Assembly: GCA_903891505.1 (NCBI GenBank)
Contig: CAITEO010000029.1
Coordinates: 1-17,273, forward strand
Length of the DNA stretch: 17,273 nucleotides
From: an uncultured Candidatus Woesearchaeota archaeon
Lineage (GTDB): Archaea > Nanobdellota > Nanobdellia > Woesearchaeales > 21-14-0-10-32-9
Reading direction: 5' to 3'
Shown here in pieces: positions 1 through 7,385 of this stretch (positions are counted from its first letter, which is position 1; every line of letters starts with the position of its first letter). Both the position numbers and the translations under genes were made by a program. The notes beneath the pieces are model-generated. The model was not told the DNA's origin and made no database searches. It saw nothing but the letters and a program-made list of their open reading frames with translations.

Positions 1-192
1 ATTCTTGTTAGATTCTTATTTATTATAATAAGTTTATTAATTCTCAAGAATTATTTGACAAGCTAAAAAATAGAATATAAAACGTTGCACAGATGAATTG
101 CCACATTAAGAACTCAGACGGATTCTATCGGAAAACCTTGTTATGAACTAATTGAAAACCGACCTAAAAATAAATGACTGGTCTTGCAAATC
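1..192. other. AT-rich flank, no gene recognised
   Basis: No convincing gene is visible. Plus frame 1 is open from the window edge to a stop at 64-66 (21 codons, hydrophobic). It could be the tail of an upstream gene but is too short to judge. A TATA-like AATATAAAAC lies at 73-82 with no obvious gene start about 26 bases beyond it. Confidence 0.4.
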
Positions 193-200
193 TTTATAAA
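193..200 (+). promoter_or_regulatory. TATA box of the initiator tRNA gene
   Basis: TTTATAAA is centred about 27 bases before the first base of the mature tRNA (224). At the usual archaeal spacing transcription would start at, or within a few bases of, the mature 5' end, leaving little or no 5' leader. Confidence 0.6.
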
Positions 201-238
201 CTGCCCTACCTTCCAAATTTTGCAGCGGGGTAGGGCAG
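201..238. repeat. 10-bp inverted repeat across tRNA start
   Basis: CTGCCCTACC at 201-210 is the exact reverse complement of GGTAGGGCAG at 229-238, which covers the end of the tRNA acceptor strand and the start of the D arm. The left arm lies between the TATA box and the predicted transcription start, so it may not be transcribed. If a longer precursor existed, the left arm could invade the tRNA fold. Confidence 0.65.
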
Positions 239-301
239 CCAGGAGTGCCCGCAGGGCTCATAACCCTGAGGTCGGAAGTTCAAATCTCCCCCCCGCTACC
301 A
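224..301 (+). tRNA. initiator tRNA-Met (CAT)
   Basis: A full cloverleaf can be folded. The acceptor strands are 224-230 and 291-297 (7 bp). The D stem GGGC/GCCC is 233-236/247-250. The anticodon stem CAGGG/CCCTG is 252-256/264-268, with loop CTCATAA and anticodon CAT at 259-261. The T stem is 274-278/286-290 with loop TTCAAAT. The discriminator is A298 and a CCA end is encoded at 299-301. The A1-U72 pair and three G:C pairs next to the anticodon loop are initiator hallmarks, so this is the start tRNA rather than elongator Met. One oddity is an A276-C288 mismatch at the third T-stem pair. T-rich runs at 345-375 probably end transcription. Confidence 0.95.
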
Positions 302-344
302 CATTTCTCGTGAAGATTTAACTTCGACCTGCGGGCAATATTCT

Positions 345-375
345 GCTCTTTTTCGCATCTTTTTCGATTTTTTCA
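345..375 (+). terminator. T-run terminator after the tRNA
   Basis: Three T-runs (5, 5 and 6 T's) follow the tRNA without a hairpin. This is the usual form of archaeal transcription termination signals on the sense strand. Confidence 0.45.
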
Positions 376-412
376 CAGACAAATAAATTAATTCGCTCTT
401 GGTTGTTCTTTC

Positions 413-913
413 ATGATCATTAATCTTTTAAGAGACGTTCAACTAAGAGGCGCCATGTTTGAAGATGGCGCTCGTGTTTTGCTTAGACACAAAAATGAAA
501 ATAACTTCGTGTTCTGCGTCAATAAGTTCGACTCTTTAATAGAAATCGTAGATAAATATAGGCTCAACTGCAGTCTTGTTCAAGATGCTTTTTCTTTCTT
601 TTATGTTAACAAGTGCTTGTGTGATCTTGTTGAGTTTGTTGTTGACGACACAACAGCCAGAAATGTTTTGAAGATAAATTTTTATGATGTAAAAACAAGA
701 CGTCTAGACTCAGAGCGAAAATATTTCGAGACTTGTGTTTCCAACCATGATTTTATGAAAAACATGCAAAGCAAAGGATTTAATGTTTTTATTATGAGCA
801 TTATTCTCTTTGAAAATTGGGAATTTAGCTTTAATGTTCATGAATATGCTTCTGTTTTTTTAAGAATTTATGATTCGACAAATAAAAAAACAGTTGATTT
901 TCAAAGAAAATAA
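413..913 (+). CDS. unrecognised 166-aa protein
   Basis: I do not recognise a family. The protein is mixed, probably alpha/beta, rich in Phe, Asn, Asp and Lys, with no signal peptide or transmembrane segment and four cysteines without a spacing that suggests metal binding. The start ATG at 413 is supported by a TATA-like AAATAAATTA at 381-390, centred about 27 bases upstream, which fits a leaderless mRNA. A run of seven T's just after the stop (915-921) is a plausible terminator. It sits alone between the initiator tRNA and the structured repeat at 974-1088. Its AT-rich composition matches the small genes that follow, so it probably belongs to the same accessory block. Coding status is supported mainly by length and promoter position. 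Confidence 0.65.
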   Translation: MIINLLRDVQLRGAMFEDGARVLLRHKNENNFVFCVNKFDSLIEIVDKYRLNCSLVQDAFSFFYVNKCLCDLVEFVVDDTTARNVLKINFYDVKTRRLDSERKYFETCVSNHDFMKNMQSKGFNVFIMSIILFENWEFSFNVHEYASVFLRIYDSTNKKTVDFQRK

Positions 914-973
914 ATTTTTTTCAACCAAAAAAAGAACATAGAACCAAACTCTGAAAAAGATTAAAAAAATAAA

Positions 974-1030
974 GAAAACGCGAATTAATCCCCATCCTAA
1001 AGGATGGGGTATTTTGACATTCGCGTTTTC
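974..1030. repeat. nested hairpin element, unit 1
   Basis: The outer arms GAAAACGCGAAT (974-985) and ATTCGCGTTTTC (1019-1030) are a perfect 12-bp inverted repeat. Inside is a perfect 8-bp hairpin, CCCCATCC (990-997), loop TAAA, GGATGGGG (1002-1009). The G/C-rich stems stand out from the AT-rich surroundings. Subterminal hairpins of this kind occur at IS200/IS605 ends, but no transposase or TnpB gene lies nearby, so an insertion-sequence remnant is only one possibility. Confidence 0.75.
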
Positions 1031-1033
1031 GAA

Positions 1034-1088
1034 TTGCGCACTAGCGCCCTAAAGGGCGGGGTATTAAACCCCTTCCGCTAGCTCGCAA
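1034..1088. repeat. branched hairpin element, unit 2
   Basis: The outer stem is TTGCG/CGCAA (1034-1038/1084-1088) plus CTAGCG/CGCTAG (1041-1046/1076-1081). It encloses two hairpins: CCC-TAAA-GGG (1047-1056) and GGGG-TATTAAA-CCCC (1058-1072). The 18 bases 1048-1065 match 996-1013 of unit 1 except at two positions, and both differences fall in stem pairs with compensating partners. The two units are diverged relatives in tandem. Confidence 0.7.
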
Positions 1089-1125
1089 TAAGAAAAAAAG
1101 TGAACTGTTCTAAATACTTTCTGAC
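1085..1125. repeat. copy of the 3' end of the 2363-2584 gene region
   Basis: The stretch from the A-rich start through AAGAAAAAAAGTGAA and on to TACTTTCTGAC closely resembles 2333-2376, which covers the minus-strand terminator and last codons of the two-TM miniprotein gene. Small gaps separate the two. It may be the remnant of a second copy or a shared terminator module. Confidence 0.5.
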
Positions 1126-1218
1126 GAACACAACAATGATGCACATTCTCAACTGCGTTGAATTATAAACGTCACTAAAGCATAAAGTATACAAATCTTG
1201 TAAAACAAAAAGAATCAT

Positions 1219-1659
1219 ATGCGCAAAAAAGACTCTGCGGATGAAGCTAGACGAATTATTATTGCAGAAGCTATAGGTAGAGGCATAATTGAGGCATCAA
1301 AAAGAAAAACGCTTATATCGAAAAGCGAGAATGATACTAACACATATCTATTGAAAAACGACGGTGACGAATTTCGCATCAAGGCAGACAACAACACCTT
1401 AACATACACTGCATTACTTGCTTGCGGCATTGAAAAAACTTATTCAGAGAATATTAATACTCAATCAGATAGGCTACTAGTCAAACACTCCAAAGAATTT
1501 TTGGATTTTGTAGCAAACAATTCTCCAAACAATCAATTAAACATAGATGATGTTGTACTTGGATGCCTAAAAATATTTCTTGAGATTAACACAACTGAAG
1601 ATGAAAGAAAAAATGATTATTCTGCAGTCTTTAAACTTCTAAATTATCGACCCGCATGA
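1219..1659 (+). CDS. unrecognised 146-aa protein, upstream partner in cassette 1
   Basis: No family is recognised. The protein begins with a Lys/Arg-rich helix, followed by polar, probably helical sequence; there is no signal peptide or transmembrane segment. The ATG at 1219 follows a TATA-like AAAGTATA at 1184-1191, centred about 32 bases upstream, which predicts a very short leader. Its main interest is position: it lies 106 bases before a decayed family B gene (1766-2291) on the same strand. The same order, small gene then family B gene, recurs at 2700/3140 and 12806/12420. Its sequence is not convincingly related to the small genes at the other two loci, so the partner slot may hold different proteins. 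Confidence 0.6.
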   Translation: MRKKDSADEARRIIIAEAIGRGIIEASKRKTLISKSENDTNTYLLKNDGDEFRIKADNNTLTYTALLACGIEKTYSENINTQSDRLLVKHSKEFLDFVANNSPNNQLNIDDVVLGCLKIFLEINTTEDERKNDYSAVFKLLNYRPA

Positions 1660-1765
1660 AACTGACACCATGATTTAATACTGCTTCTAGAATTGTAAAC
1701 TCGTTCGAAAATTCTCCGAGAAATCACAGCAAACACTTTTATTCAATAATGCATTTCTAGAAGTT

Positions 1766-2291
1766 ATGAATATTGATGAAAAAGAACCGAATCTGTTTGA
1801 CTCTCCCTTTTCCTGGCCTGATTTACAACCTTACTTTCTTACTCAGAAATTAACAAAAAAATTCAAGAGAAAATTCTGTGAAAAAACAAATGAGGTAAGG
1901 GAACGCATAAGATGCTATGCACCTATACCAAAGAACGAAAATGAAAAGCGTGCCTTAGATTTTGTGCTGAAATCAACATATGTTTTGTCAGAAATGGTTA
2001 GCCTAAACCGCCCAGTATACTTCAATCCTAAAACCCCTCCAAAAAAAAAGCATTTTTTCTAACAATGTCTATCTTCCTCTAGAAGAATTTAAGGATTTCT
2101 ATTTCCGAAGCAGCTATATGAACGATTATTCTTTGAAAGAAAGAAAAGAAATCGCATTATTCGATGTTATTCGAGCAATACCTTTTGAAGAGTTTGACAA
2201 ACCGGAGACAAAAGAGAAAATACGTGCCTGCGTCCAAGTAGATGGTGATGACGAGCTAGAGATTGCAATAAAAGATTTCCTTCTTACTTAA
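1766..2291 (+). pseudogene. family B paralogue, frameshifted at an A9 run
   Basis: The first frame runs from ATG 1766 and stops at 2060-2062. From about 2040 the reading continues in the +1 frame to a stop at 2289-2291, and that continuation holds the family B core: LEEFKDFYF, then KERKEIALFDVI, then PFEEF. The switch falls at nine consecutive A's (2041-2049); dropping one A restores a single 174-codon frame. Compared with the intact copies (205 and 200 aa) it also lacks about 40 C-terminal residues, which supports decay rather than regulated frameshifting. A TATA-like TTTTATTC at 1737-1744 sits about 25 bases before the ATG. A sequencing or assembly slip in the A-run, or phase variation, remains possible. 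Confidence 0.75.
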
Positions 2292-2305
2292 CTTGCGTAT
2301 TGATT

Positions 2306-2346
2306 AAAAAAATAGAAATAAGAAAAAAATAGAAATAAGAAAAAAA
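2306..2346 (-). terminator. tandem T-rich terminator repeat
   Basis: On the plus strand the 17-mer AAAAAAATAGAAATAAG occurs twice (2306-2322, 2323-2339), followed by a partial third A-run. Read on the minus strand these are repeated seven-T tracts just downstream of the miniprotein stop at 2363, as expected for an archaeal U-tract terminator array. Confidence 0.55.
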
Positions 2347-2362
2347 GTGAAATACTCTAAAT

Positions 2363-2584
2363 TTACTTTCTAACTGACGCCGCAATTACACTTGCTGCAG
2401 ACATTATACCTGCTGCAAGAACAACCCAGTTGCCATCGAGTGTTTTGAAACCTGCAAGACCCGCACCGAATTTAATTACCCAAACGTTGATGAAGAAAAA
2501 TAGTATACTCATCACGATGAATAAAAACGCACTAAAAATTGTAAATCCTATTCCCATTACTCCTAAAATTGCTCCTCTGTTCAT
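2363..2584 (-). CDS. small membrane protein with two TM segments
   Basis: This 73-residue protein is very hydrophobic. A long N-terminal stretch (about residues 5-40) probably spans the membrane once or twice, a short Gly/Asp/Asn-containing turn follows (about 45-52), and a second segment spans about 53-68 before a basic end (VRK). It is unusual here in having a strong Shine-Dalgarno sequence, GGAGG at 2592-2596 on the minus strand, seven bases before the ATG. A TATA-like ATTTATAT (2641-2648) predicts a leader of roughly 30 bases. These signals make it a real gene despite its size. It lies divergent to the small gene at 2700, sharing the intergenic region. No function is recognised; possibilities include a small envelope or holin-like protein. 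Confidence 0.75.
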   Translation of the reverse strand: MNRGAILGVMGIGFTIFSAFLFIVMSILFFFINVWVIKFGAGLAGFKTLDGNWVVLAAGIMSAASVIAASVRK

Positions 2585-2699
2585 ATTATTGCCTCCGATG
2601 ATTTTTTCATTAATATATGCTGTTAGAATAGAAAATCATAATATAAATCTTTAGGTTTTTATAAGAAAAAAATATAAATTGTTAAATTAATGAATTCTT

Positions 2700-3065
2700 G
2701 TGGATCTCCTAAACTGTATTTCAAGAGCTATTGTTGAAACTGTTGTAAACAACTACCTTGAAGAGTACAAAGAAGAATCTAGTAAAGTCGCGCTAGGCAT
2801 TTTTTGCACGGCATATCTTGACAAAAATATAAACTTGCAAAGAAAAAAACTTAGACGATACTCTGCAACGTTTAAGAAAATGCCATCTACATACTTAAAT
2901 CTAGACAAATCTGAACTAGAAATAAAACTGAAGAAAAACAATCTTTACTATTCTATAACCAATTCAAATATTCCAGATTTTAAAGATAGCACACATCTAG
3001 GTTTTTGGTACTCTGCGCTAGCTGTTTCTCTTTTATATCTAAACTCTGAGAAAAAACAACAATAA
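2700..3065 (+). CDS. unrecognised 121-aa protein, upstream partner in cassette 2
   Basis: No family is recognised. The start is GTG at 2700, supported by the TATA box AATATAAA at 2671-2678 centred about 26 bases upstream; the nearby ATG at 2690 is in another frame. The N-terminal part (about 5-45) looks helical, a Lys/Arg-rich middle follows, then a possible beta pair (about residues 73-88, SELEIKLKKNNLYYSI) and a hydrophobic C-terminal helix (about 99-115). The order helix, short beta pair, terminal hydrophobic helix resembles the 107-aa protein at 12483-12806, and both lie just upstream of a family B gene. Direct sequence similarity is weak. It is separated by 74 bases from the next gene, which has its own promoter. 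Confidence 0.65.
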   Translation: MDLLNCISRAIVETVVNNYLEEYKEESSKVALGIFCTAYLDKNINLQRKKLRRYSATFKKMPSTYLNLDKSELEIKLKKNNLYYSITNSNIPDFKDSTHLGFWYSALAVSLLYLNSEKKQQ

Positions 3066-3139
3066 TCTTTCTAAATTATACGAAAAATATCCGGATTTTT
3101 ATCGAAAACTATTATATTCTCGTTTATATTTTAAAAAAT

Positions 3140-3757
3140 ATGGATGAGTTAGAAATAAATAAAATATCGCCACAAAAAGAGCTATTTGAAACCGCGCTTG
3201 TTCTCGCCTACTTCAGTAAAAAAACTAGAATAAAACTATACAACTTGTTGTATCATTCGCTTTCTAATTTCGACAAATACATGCTCGAACATGAAACTGA
3301 AGCAAATAAAATTACAGAACAAGAAAAAGCGACATGCAAAAAATACATAAAAATATATGCACAAAATATTCTGGTGAGAAACATGGACCTAGATCTTGTT
3401 GCCATTCCTCCTAAAGAAATAAACCATCTAGGAAAAGCAATCTCATCGCTTGAAGAATTCAAGGAATTTTACATTGAAGGAAATGAACTATGTAACTGCA
3501 CAAAAAAACAAAGGAGAGAAATCGCACTCAGCGATCTTATTAATGAATATCCAATAGATGACATAAACGCCTCAGACTTTGAGAAAAAAATAAATCTTTG
3601 CCTCAACTATGGAACCAAGTTTTCTGACCACGTTCACAACACATTTTATGCATTAAAAAAAACAAAAACCTATCTTCTGAACAGACATTCGGCGCTCACA
3701 GGGTTCATTGTGTATTTGACAATGAAGAAATCCGATTTATTTCCTCTTATGCCTTAA
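3140..3757 (+). CDS. family B protein, intact copy 1 (unknown function)
   Basis: A 205-residue, mostly helical, charged, soluble protein. It is clearly paralogous to the 200-aa protein at 11818-12420: about half of the residues match over a 54-residue core running from EEFKEFY through RREIALSDL and the PI--I step to the LN-G end. The N-terminal regions also align (SKKTRIKLY against NKKARKTVY). The C-terminus has a mildly hydrophobic segment (LTGFIVYL) matched by LAGIVYVL in the other copy. The ATG at 3140 is about 26 bases after TATTATAT (3110-3117), so the mRNA is probably leaderless. It ends 20 bases from the convergent phosphorylase gene. No catalytic motif is evident, and I cannot assign it to a named family. 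Confidence 0.8.
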   Translation: MDELEINKISPQKELFETALVLAYFSKKTRIKLYNLLYHSLSNFDKYMLEHETEANKITEQEKATCKKYIKIYAQNILVRNMDLDLVAIPPKEINHLGKAISSLEEFKEFYIEGNELCNCTKKQRREIALSDLINEYPIDDINASDFEKKINLCLNYGTKFSDHVHNTFYALKKTKTYLLNRHSALTGFIVYLTMKKSDLFPLMP

Positions 3758-3777
3758 TGTAAACGAGCACAAAACCC

Positions 3778-5457
3778 TTAGTGGAAGTACGCTTTCAAGA
3801 CATATTGACTGACCATTCTGTGAGTGTTGAAGAATGATGCGTTGATCACAATCTCTGATTTCATGATTTCTGCATATGCTTCTTTGTCGTTGTAGTATGT
3901 CGGGATTATCACCCTTTCCAATTTGTCGTAAAGTGATCTTGCATCTTCATCGTCCTGTTTTGTCTCATCGCCAATCACTGTCAATGCCCCTATCGCCCAG
4001 CCAGTCACTCCTTCGATGCAACCTTCTATCCACCAACCGTCAAGAATGCTGAAGTTTGGTACTCCATTGTGTGCTGCTTTCATTCCTGATGTTCCTGATG
4101 CTTCTCTTGGCCTCATTGGCGTATTAAGCCAGACATCCACACCCGCTACGAGTTTTCTCGCGAGAGTCATATCATAGTTCTCAAGATAAATAAATTTTAT
4201 ATTCGGGCCAAGGCTATTTTTCAGGGAGATGACTTTCTTTATCAAGTCTTTTCCGGCGAAGTCTCTTGCGTGAGCTTTTCCACCATAAATTATTTGAAGT
4301 TTTCCTTTGGCAGCAATCGCTTTCAATTTTTCAATATCTCTAAATAGCAAATCAAGTCTCTTGTATGCTGTTGCTCGTCTTGCAAATCCTATTGTTAATG
4401 TATCTGCATCAAAATCCACACCATACTTTTTATTTATCTCGTCGAGCAACGCTTTCTTCGCTTTTGAGTGGGTTTTCATAATTTCTTCTGCAGGTATTCC
4501 TGCAGCATATCTTAGCGAGAAAGAATCATGTCTCCATTCAGGGATGTGTTTGTCGAATAATTCCTCGAACTCGTCGCACACCCAAGTTGCGGAGTGCACT
4601 CCGTTTGTAATTGAATGTATTGGATAGTTCGGGAACATTTCCTGAGATATTTCCATGTGTTTTTTCGCAACCCCATTTATGTAATTGCTAAAGTACAAGC
4701 CAATCAACGTCATGTTGATTTTTTTCTCAGCATCCTGCAATTCCTGAATATTAAACGGAAAATCAGGCATCAATTGCCTAACAAGATCGACGTCAAATCT
4801 ATCATGTCCTGCAGGAACTGGTGTATGCGTCGTAAACACGCATTTTTTTCGTATCTCATCTAAATTATGATAATCATTCTCTTTTAGAAGCTCAATTGTC
4901 AAAAGACTCGCATGACCTTCATTCATATGAAATTTCTTTATTTCATTGAAGCCAAGAGCTTTTAGCATTCTCATTCCGCCAATTCCAAGAACCATTTCTT
5001 GACAGAATCTGTATTTTATATCTCCACCATAAAGATGAGAAGTTAATGTCTTGTCATACTCTGAATTTCCTGGAACATTTGTATCGAGGAATAAAATAGG
5101 GACTTCGTATTCTTTTACTCCTTTGTACGTTCTCTTCCAACACCTAACTCTGACTTCTCTTCCTTCAATTAAAACTATGACTTGTGCATCCTGAGGCTCG
5201 AGGAAATCTTCTTTTCTCCAATTATTTGGAATCTCTATTTGTTCTCCTTGATCGTTAATCTTCTGAGTAAAATAACCCTGTTCGTAAATCAAAGTAACTC
5301 CAACAATTGGAACACTTAGATCTGCAGCAGCTTTTATTGTATCCCCTGCAAGAACACCAAGGCCTCCACTATATGTTGGCATATCACTAAACAATCCTAT
5401 CTCCATCGAGAAATAGGCAATCTTCCTCTTTTCCGCACTCTTAAAAAATCTCTCCAT
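3778..5457 (-). CDS. glgP: alpha-glucan (glycogen) phosphorylase, GT35
   Basis: This enzyme should release glucose-1-phosphate from glycogen or maltodextrin with inorganic phosphate and pyridoxal phosphate. The family signatures are clear: AYFSMEIGL near residues 14-22, TYSGGLGVLAGD near 28-39, HMNEGHASL and FTTHTPVPAGHDRF in the middle, TNGVHSATW, FARRATAYKRLDLL, YGGKAHARD, and near the end EASGTSGMKAAHNGVPN. In that last motif the lysine at about 460 should hold pyridoxal phosphate. The length of 559 aa is near that of the compact catalytic form and well below the roughly 830-850 aa of the larger enzymes. The ATG at 5457 follows a minus-strand CTTTAAAA at 5481-5488, about 28 bases upstream, so it is probably leaderless. 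No other glycogen gene is in the window. Confidence 0.95.
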   Translation of the reverse strand: MERFFKSAEKRKIAYFSMEIGLFSDMPTYSGGLGVLAGDTIKAAADLSVPIVGVTLIYEQGYFTQKINDQGEQIEIPNNWRKEDFLEPQDAQVIVLIEGREVRVRCWKRTYKGVKEYEVPILFLDTNVPGNSEYDKTLTSHLYGGDIKYRFCQEMVLGIGGMRMLKALGFNEIKKFHMNEGHASLLTIELLKENDYHNLDEIRKKCVFTTHTPVPAGHDRFDVDLVRQLMPDFPFNIQELQDAEKKINMTLIGLYFSNYINGVAKKHMEISQEMFPNYPIHSITNGVHSATWVCDEFEELFDKHIPEWRHDSFSLRYAAGIPAEEIMKTHSKAKKALLDEINKKYGVDFDADTLTIGFARRATAYKRLDLLFRDIEKLKAIAAKGKLQIIYGGKAHARDFAGKDLIKKVISLKNSLGPNIKFIYLENYDMTLARKLVAGVDVWLNTPMRPREASGTSGMKAAHNGVPNFSILDGWWIEGCIEGVTGWAIGALTVIGDETKQDDEDARSLYDKLERVIIPTYYNDKEAYAEIMKSEIVINASFFNTHRMVSQYVLKAYFH

Positions 5458-5590
5458 GGTAATAATTATGAGGCTTGAGGTTTTAAAGCTTTTCCTTCAT
5501 TATGCAATGGAGAAAAAATTAGGAGAACAAAAGACCATAATTTAAAATTTACACAAGAATATTTATATAAGAAAATACCCTTCTGTGACT

Positions 5591-6463
5591 ATGGATGGCT
5601 TTCGTGTATTGTTCGGATCAGATATGCATGGAAATAAAAAACAGTATACTAAATTCTTTAATCGGGCTTTGGAAAAAAAAGCAAACATAGTAATTTTAGG
5701 AGGAGATTTAACTCCTAAAGATCCTCTTAATCGCACTCCAGAAAAACAGAAAGAGTTTCTAACTCAATTTCTATTTCCTCTTATAAAAAAATTTAATAGA
5801 AACTGCTCAAAAGAAAAAACAAGATGTGACTTGTTTATTATTCTTGGTAATGACGATTTCAGAGCGAACGAAAAAATTATGCATAAAAACGAAAAGAGCA
5901 TAGGCTATCATTACATAAGCAACAAGTATTTTAGTGTCGACAATGAACTCATAATCTTGGGCTATTCTTTTGTGCCTCTAACTCCGTTCAAATATAAGGA
6001 CTGGGAAAAACTTGACTCAAACAAAGAATCAGAATTGGTAACGAGAAAAGATGCTCTGATGCAAGGAGTAATTCATAGAACTAATAGCGAAGAAAAGATT
6101 TCATTTAGTTTGTCAAATAGAGATGATACCATAGAACACGATCTTTTAAAATTATTCAATGAAATTAAGAGCAAAAAAATTATTCTAGTAAGCCACGCCC
6201 CTCCATTTGGAACAAACATCGATTTGACTCACAATAAAAAACATGTTGGGAGCCGTGCCCTAAGAAAAATTATTGAAAAATATGCGCCCTTTGTCAGTCT
6301 AAGTGGGCACATACATGAAACAGTTGAAACATCTGGAAAATATATTGACTTCATTGGAGAAACAGTATGCCTAACAACAGGAAATGATTATCATTCTTCA
6401 AGCCCAACCATAATAGAATTTAATACTCGCAATATCAAACAAGCCAAACGAACAATCATTTAA
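5591..6463 (+). CDS. calcineurin-like metallophosphoesterase
   Basis: The calcineurin-type metal-binding motifs appear in order: GSDMHGN (residues 9-15), GGDLTP (about 38-43), GNDD in place of GNHD, SHAPPFG and SGHIHE near the C-terminus. The protein is therefore a binuclear metal phosphoesterase; the substrate (phosphoprotein, nucleotide or nucleic acid) cannot be told. The family's GNH[DE] histidine is replaced by Asp (GNDD), a variant also seen in some archaeal members. I chose ATG 5591 rather than GTG 5585 because TTTATATA at 5562-5569 is centred about 26 bases upstream, giving a leaderless mRNA and 290 residues. The last eight bases overlap the convergent nucleotidyltransferase gene. Confidence 0.88.
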   Translation: MDGFRVLFGSDMHGNKKQYTKFFNRALEKKANIVILGGDLTPKDPLNRTPEKQKEFLTQFLFPLIKKFNRNCSKEKTRCDLFIILGNDDFRANEKIMHKNEKSIGYHYISNKYFSVDNELIILGYSFVPLTPFKYKDWEKLDSNKESELVTRKDALMQGVIHRTNSEEKISFSLSNRDDTIEHDLLKLFNEIKSKKIILVSHAPPFGTNIDLTHNKKHVGSRALRKIIEKYAPFVSLSGHIHETVETSGKYIDFIGETVCLTTGNDYHSSSPTIIEFNTRNIKQAKRTII

Positions 6464-7214
6464 ACTTGGAGACATAAAACTCCTGTTTATCGTTTATTGA
6501 ATCTATTACACTCTGACTCATTCTGTTCCTTTTTGCGAGCATGTTGATAATACTCATTTTGTTCGCGTCAACAAATCCGTACAATCTCTTGGATTCGTCA
6601 CAAAGATTTTGCGCAATAATAGACCACAACTTTTCCAGTTTTCTATCCACGAACTTTCCCTCTTGATGCAGCACTATAGGATTGCTTAGCAACTTATCCC
6701 TGTGAATTCCTAGATAATACCTATCTTGATAAATGAACGAGATAGGAACAATCGTTCTAACTCCCTGCAAGTCAAATAATGGTATATTTTTTATGCGATA
6801 GTCATACACATTCTGTTCAAACCCAAATAATTTATACACTTCGTCTTTAGGTTTTGGCCTATATACTCTTATGTCCGCCACAAAACATTTACTTATTATA
6901 TCAAAGGCATCATTACTGAGTACGTGAATGCTTAAAGAAATTCCGTTTTCCTCCTTCTTTACGGAATATCCATCAAAAAATCTATTCTTCAAAGCAGAAC
7001 GTTCATTTTCATCAGAAACAAAATGATGAAGAGATCCTTTGAGATCTTCAACAACAATTAGCATATCAAGGTCCGACTTGGCAGACACATTAAAGTTTGG
7101 CGAATAGGCAACAGACCCAACTAGAATGATCCCTAAAGAGTTCTTTCTAAACATATCAGTTTGCATACTCGCAAGCGATAATCGTTTAGACGTCTCCTCA
7201 ATTGACGAATTCAT
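6456..7214 (-). CDS. nucleotidyltransferase-fold protein
   Basis: Residues 33-56 carry the polymerase-beta-type nucleotidyltransferase signature: G33-S34, then a ten-residue loop, then a hydrophobic strand with S-D-L-D (D48, D50) and DMLIVVE. This fold transfers nucleotides to proteins, RNA or small molecules. The third carboxylate expected on a later strand is not obvious (SLSIHVLS occupies the place), so activity is uncertain. The C-terminal half is unrecognised and may be helical. I place the start at ATG 7214 (252 aa) instead of 7235 because minus-strand TTTTTATA at 7237-7244 overlaps the region just before 7235 and lies about 26 bases from 7214. No HEPN partner is adjacent. Confidence 0.75.
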   Translation of the reverse strand: MNSSIEETSKRLSLASMQTDMFRKNSLGIILVGSVAYSPNFNVSAKSDLDMLIVVEDLKGSLHHFVSDENERSALKNRFFDGYSVKKEENGISLSIHVLSNDAFDIISKCFVADIRVYRPKPKDEVYKLFGFEQNVYDYRIKNIPLFDLQGVRTIVPISFIYQDRYYLGIHRDKLLSNPIVLHQEGKFVDRKLEKLWSIIAQNLCDESKRLYGFVDANKMSIINMLAKRNRMSQSVIDSINDKQEFYVSKFK

Positions 7215-7385
7215 GAAAACAAGAGATGAACACATCTATAAAAATATTATTATGTTGTAACCATTAAAAAATGAAAACTTTCTTCGCGTGCATTTACACA
7301 CCTACAACAACTAAAATGGTGCAACTACAAAATAATTAGAGCGCACTTCAGCAATATTTATAAGTTCGCAAGAATTAGAATTAAT

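Noticed and set aside
1..66. Possible C-terminal tail of an upstream gene (21 codons)
   Set aside because: It is too short, in AT-rich DNA where such hydrophobic frames arise by chance.
974..1088. CRISPR array
   Set aside because: There are only two diverged hairpin units and no regular spacers; no cas gene is in the window.
1215..1430. 71-codon hydrophobic minus-strand frame
   Set aside because: It is antisense to the 1219-1659 gene, with no promoter or Shine-Dalgarno sequence, unlike the well-supported miniprotein at 2363-2584.
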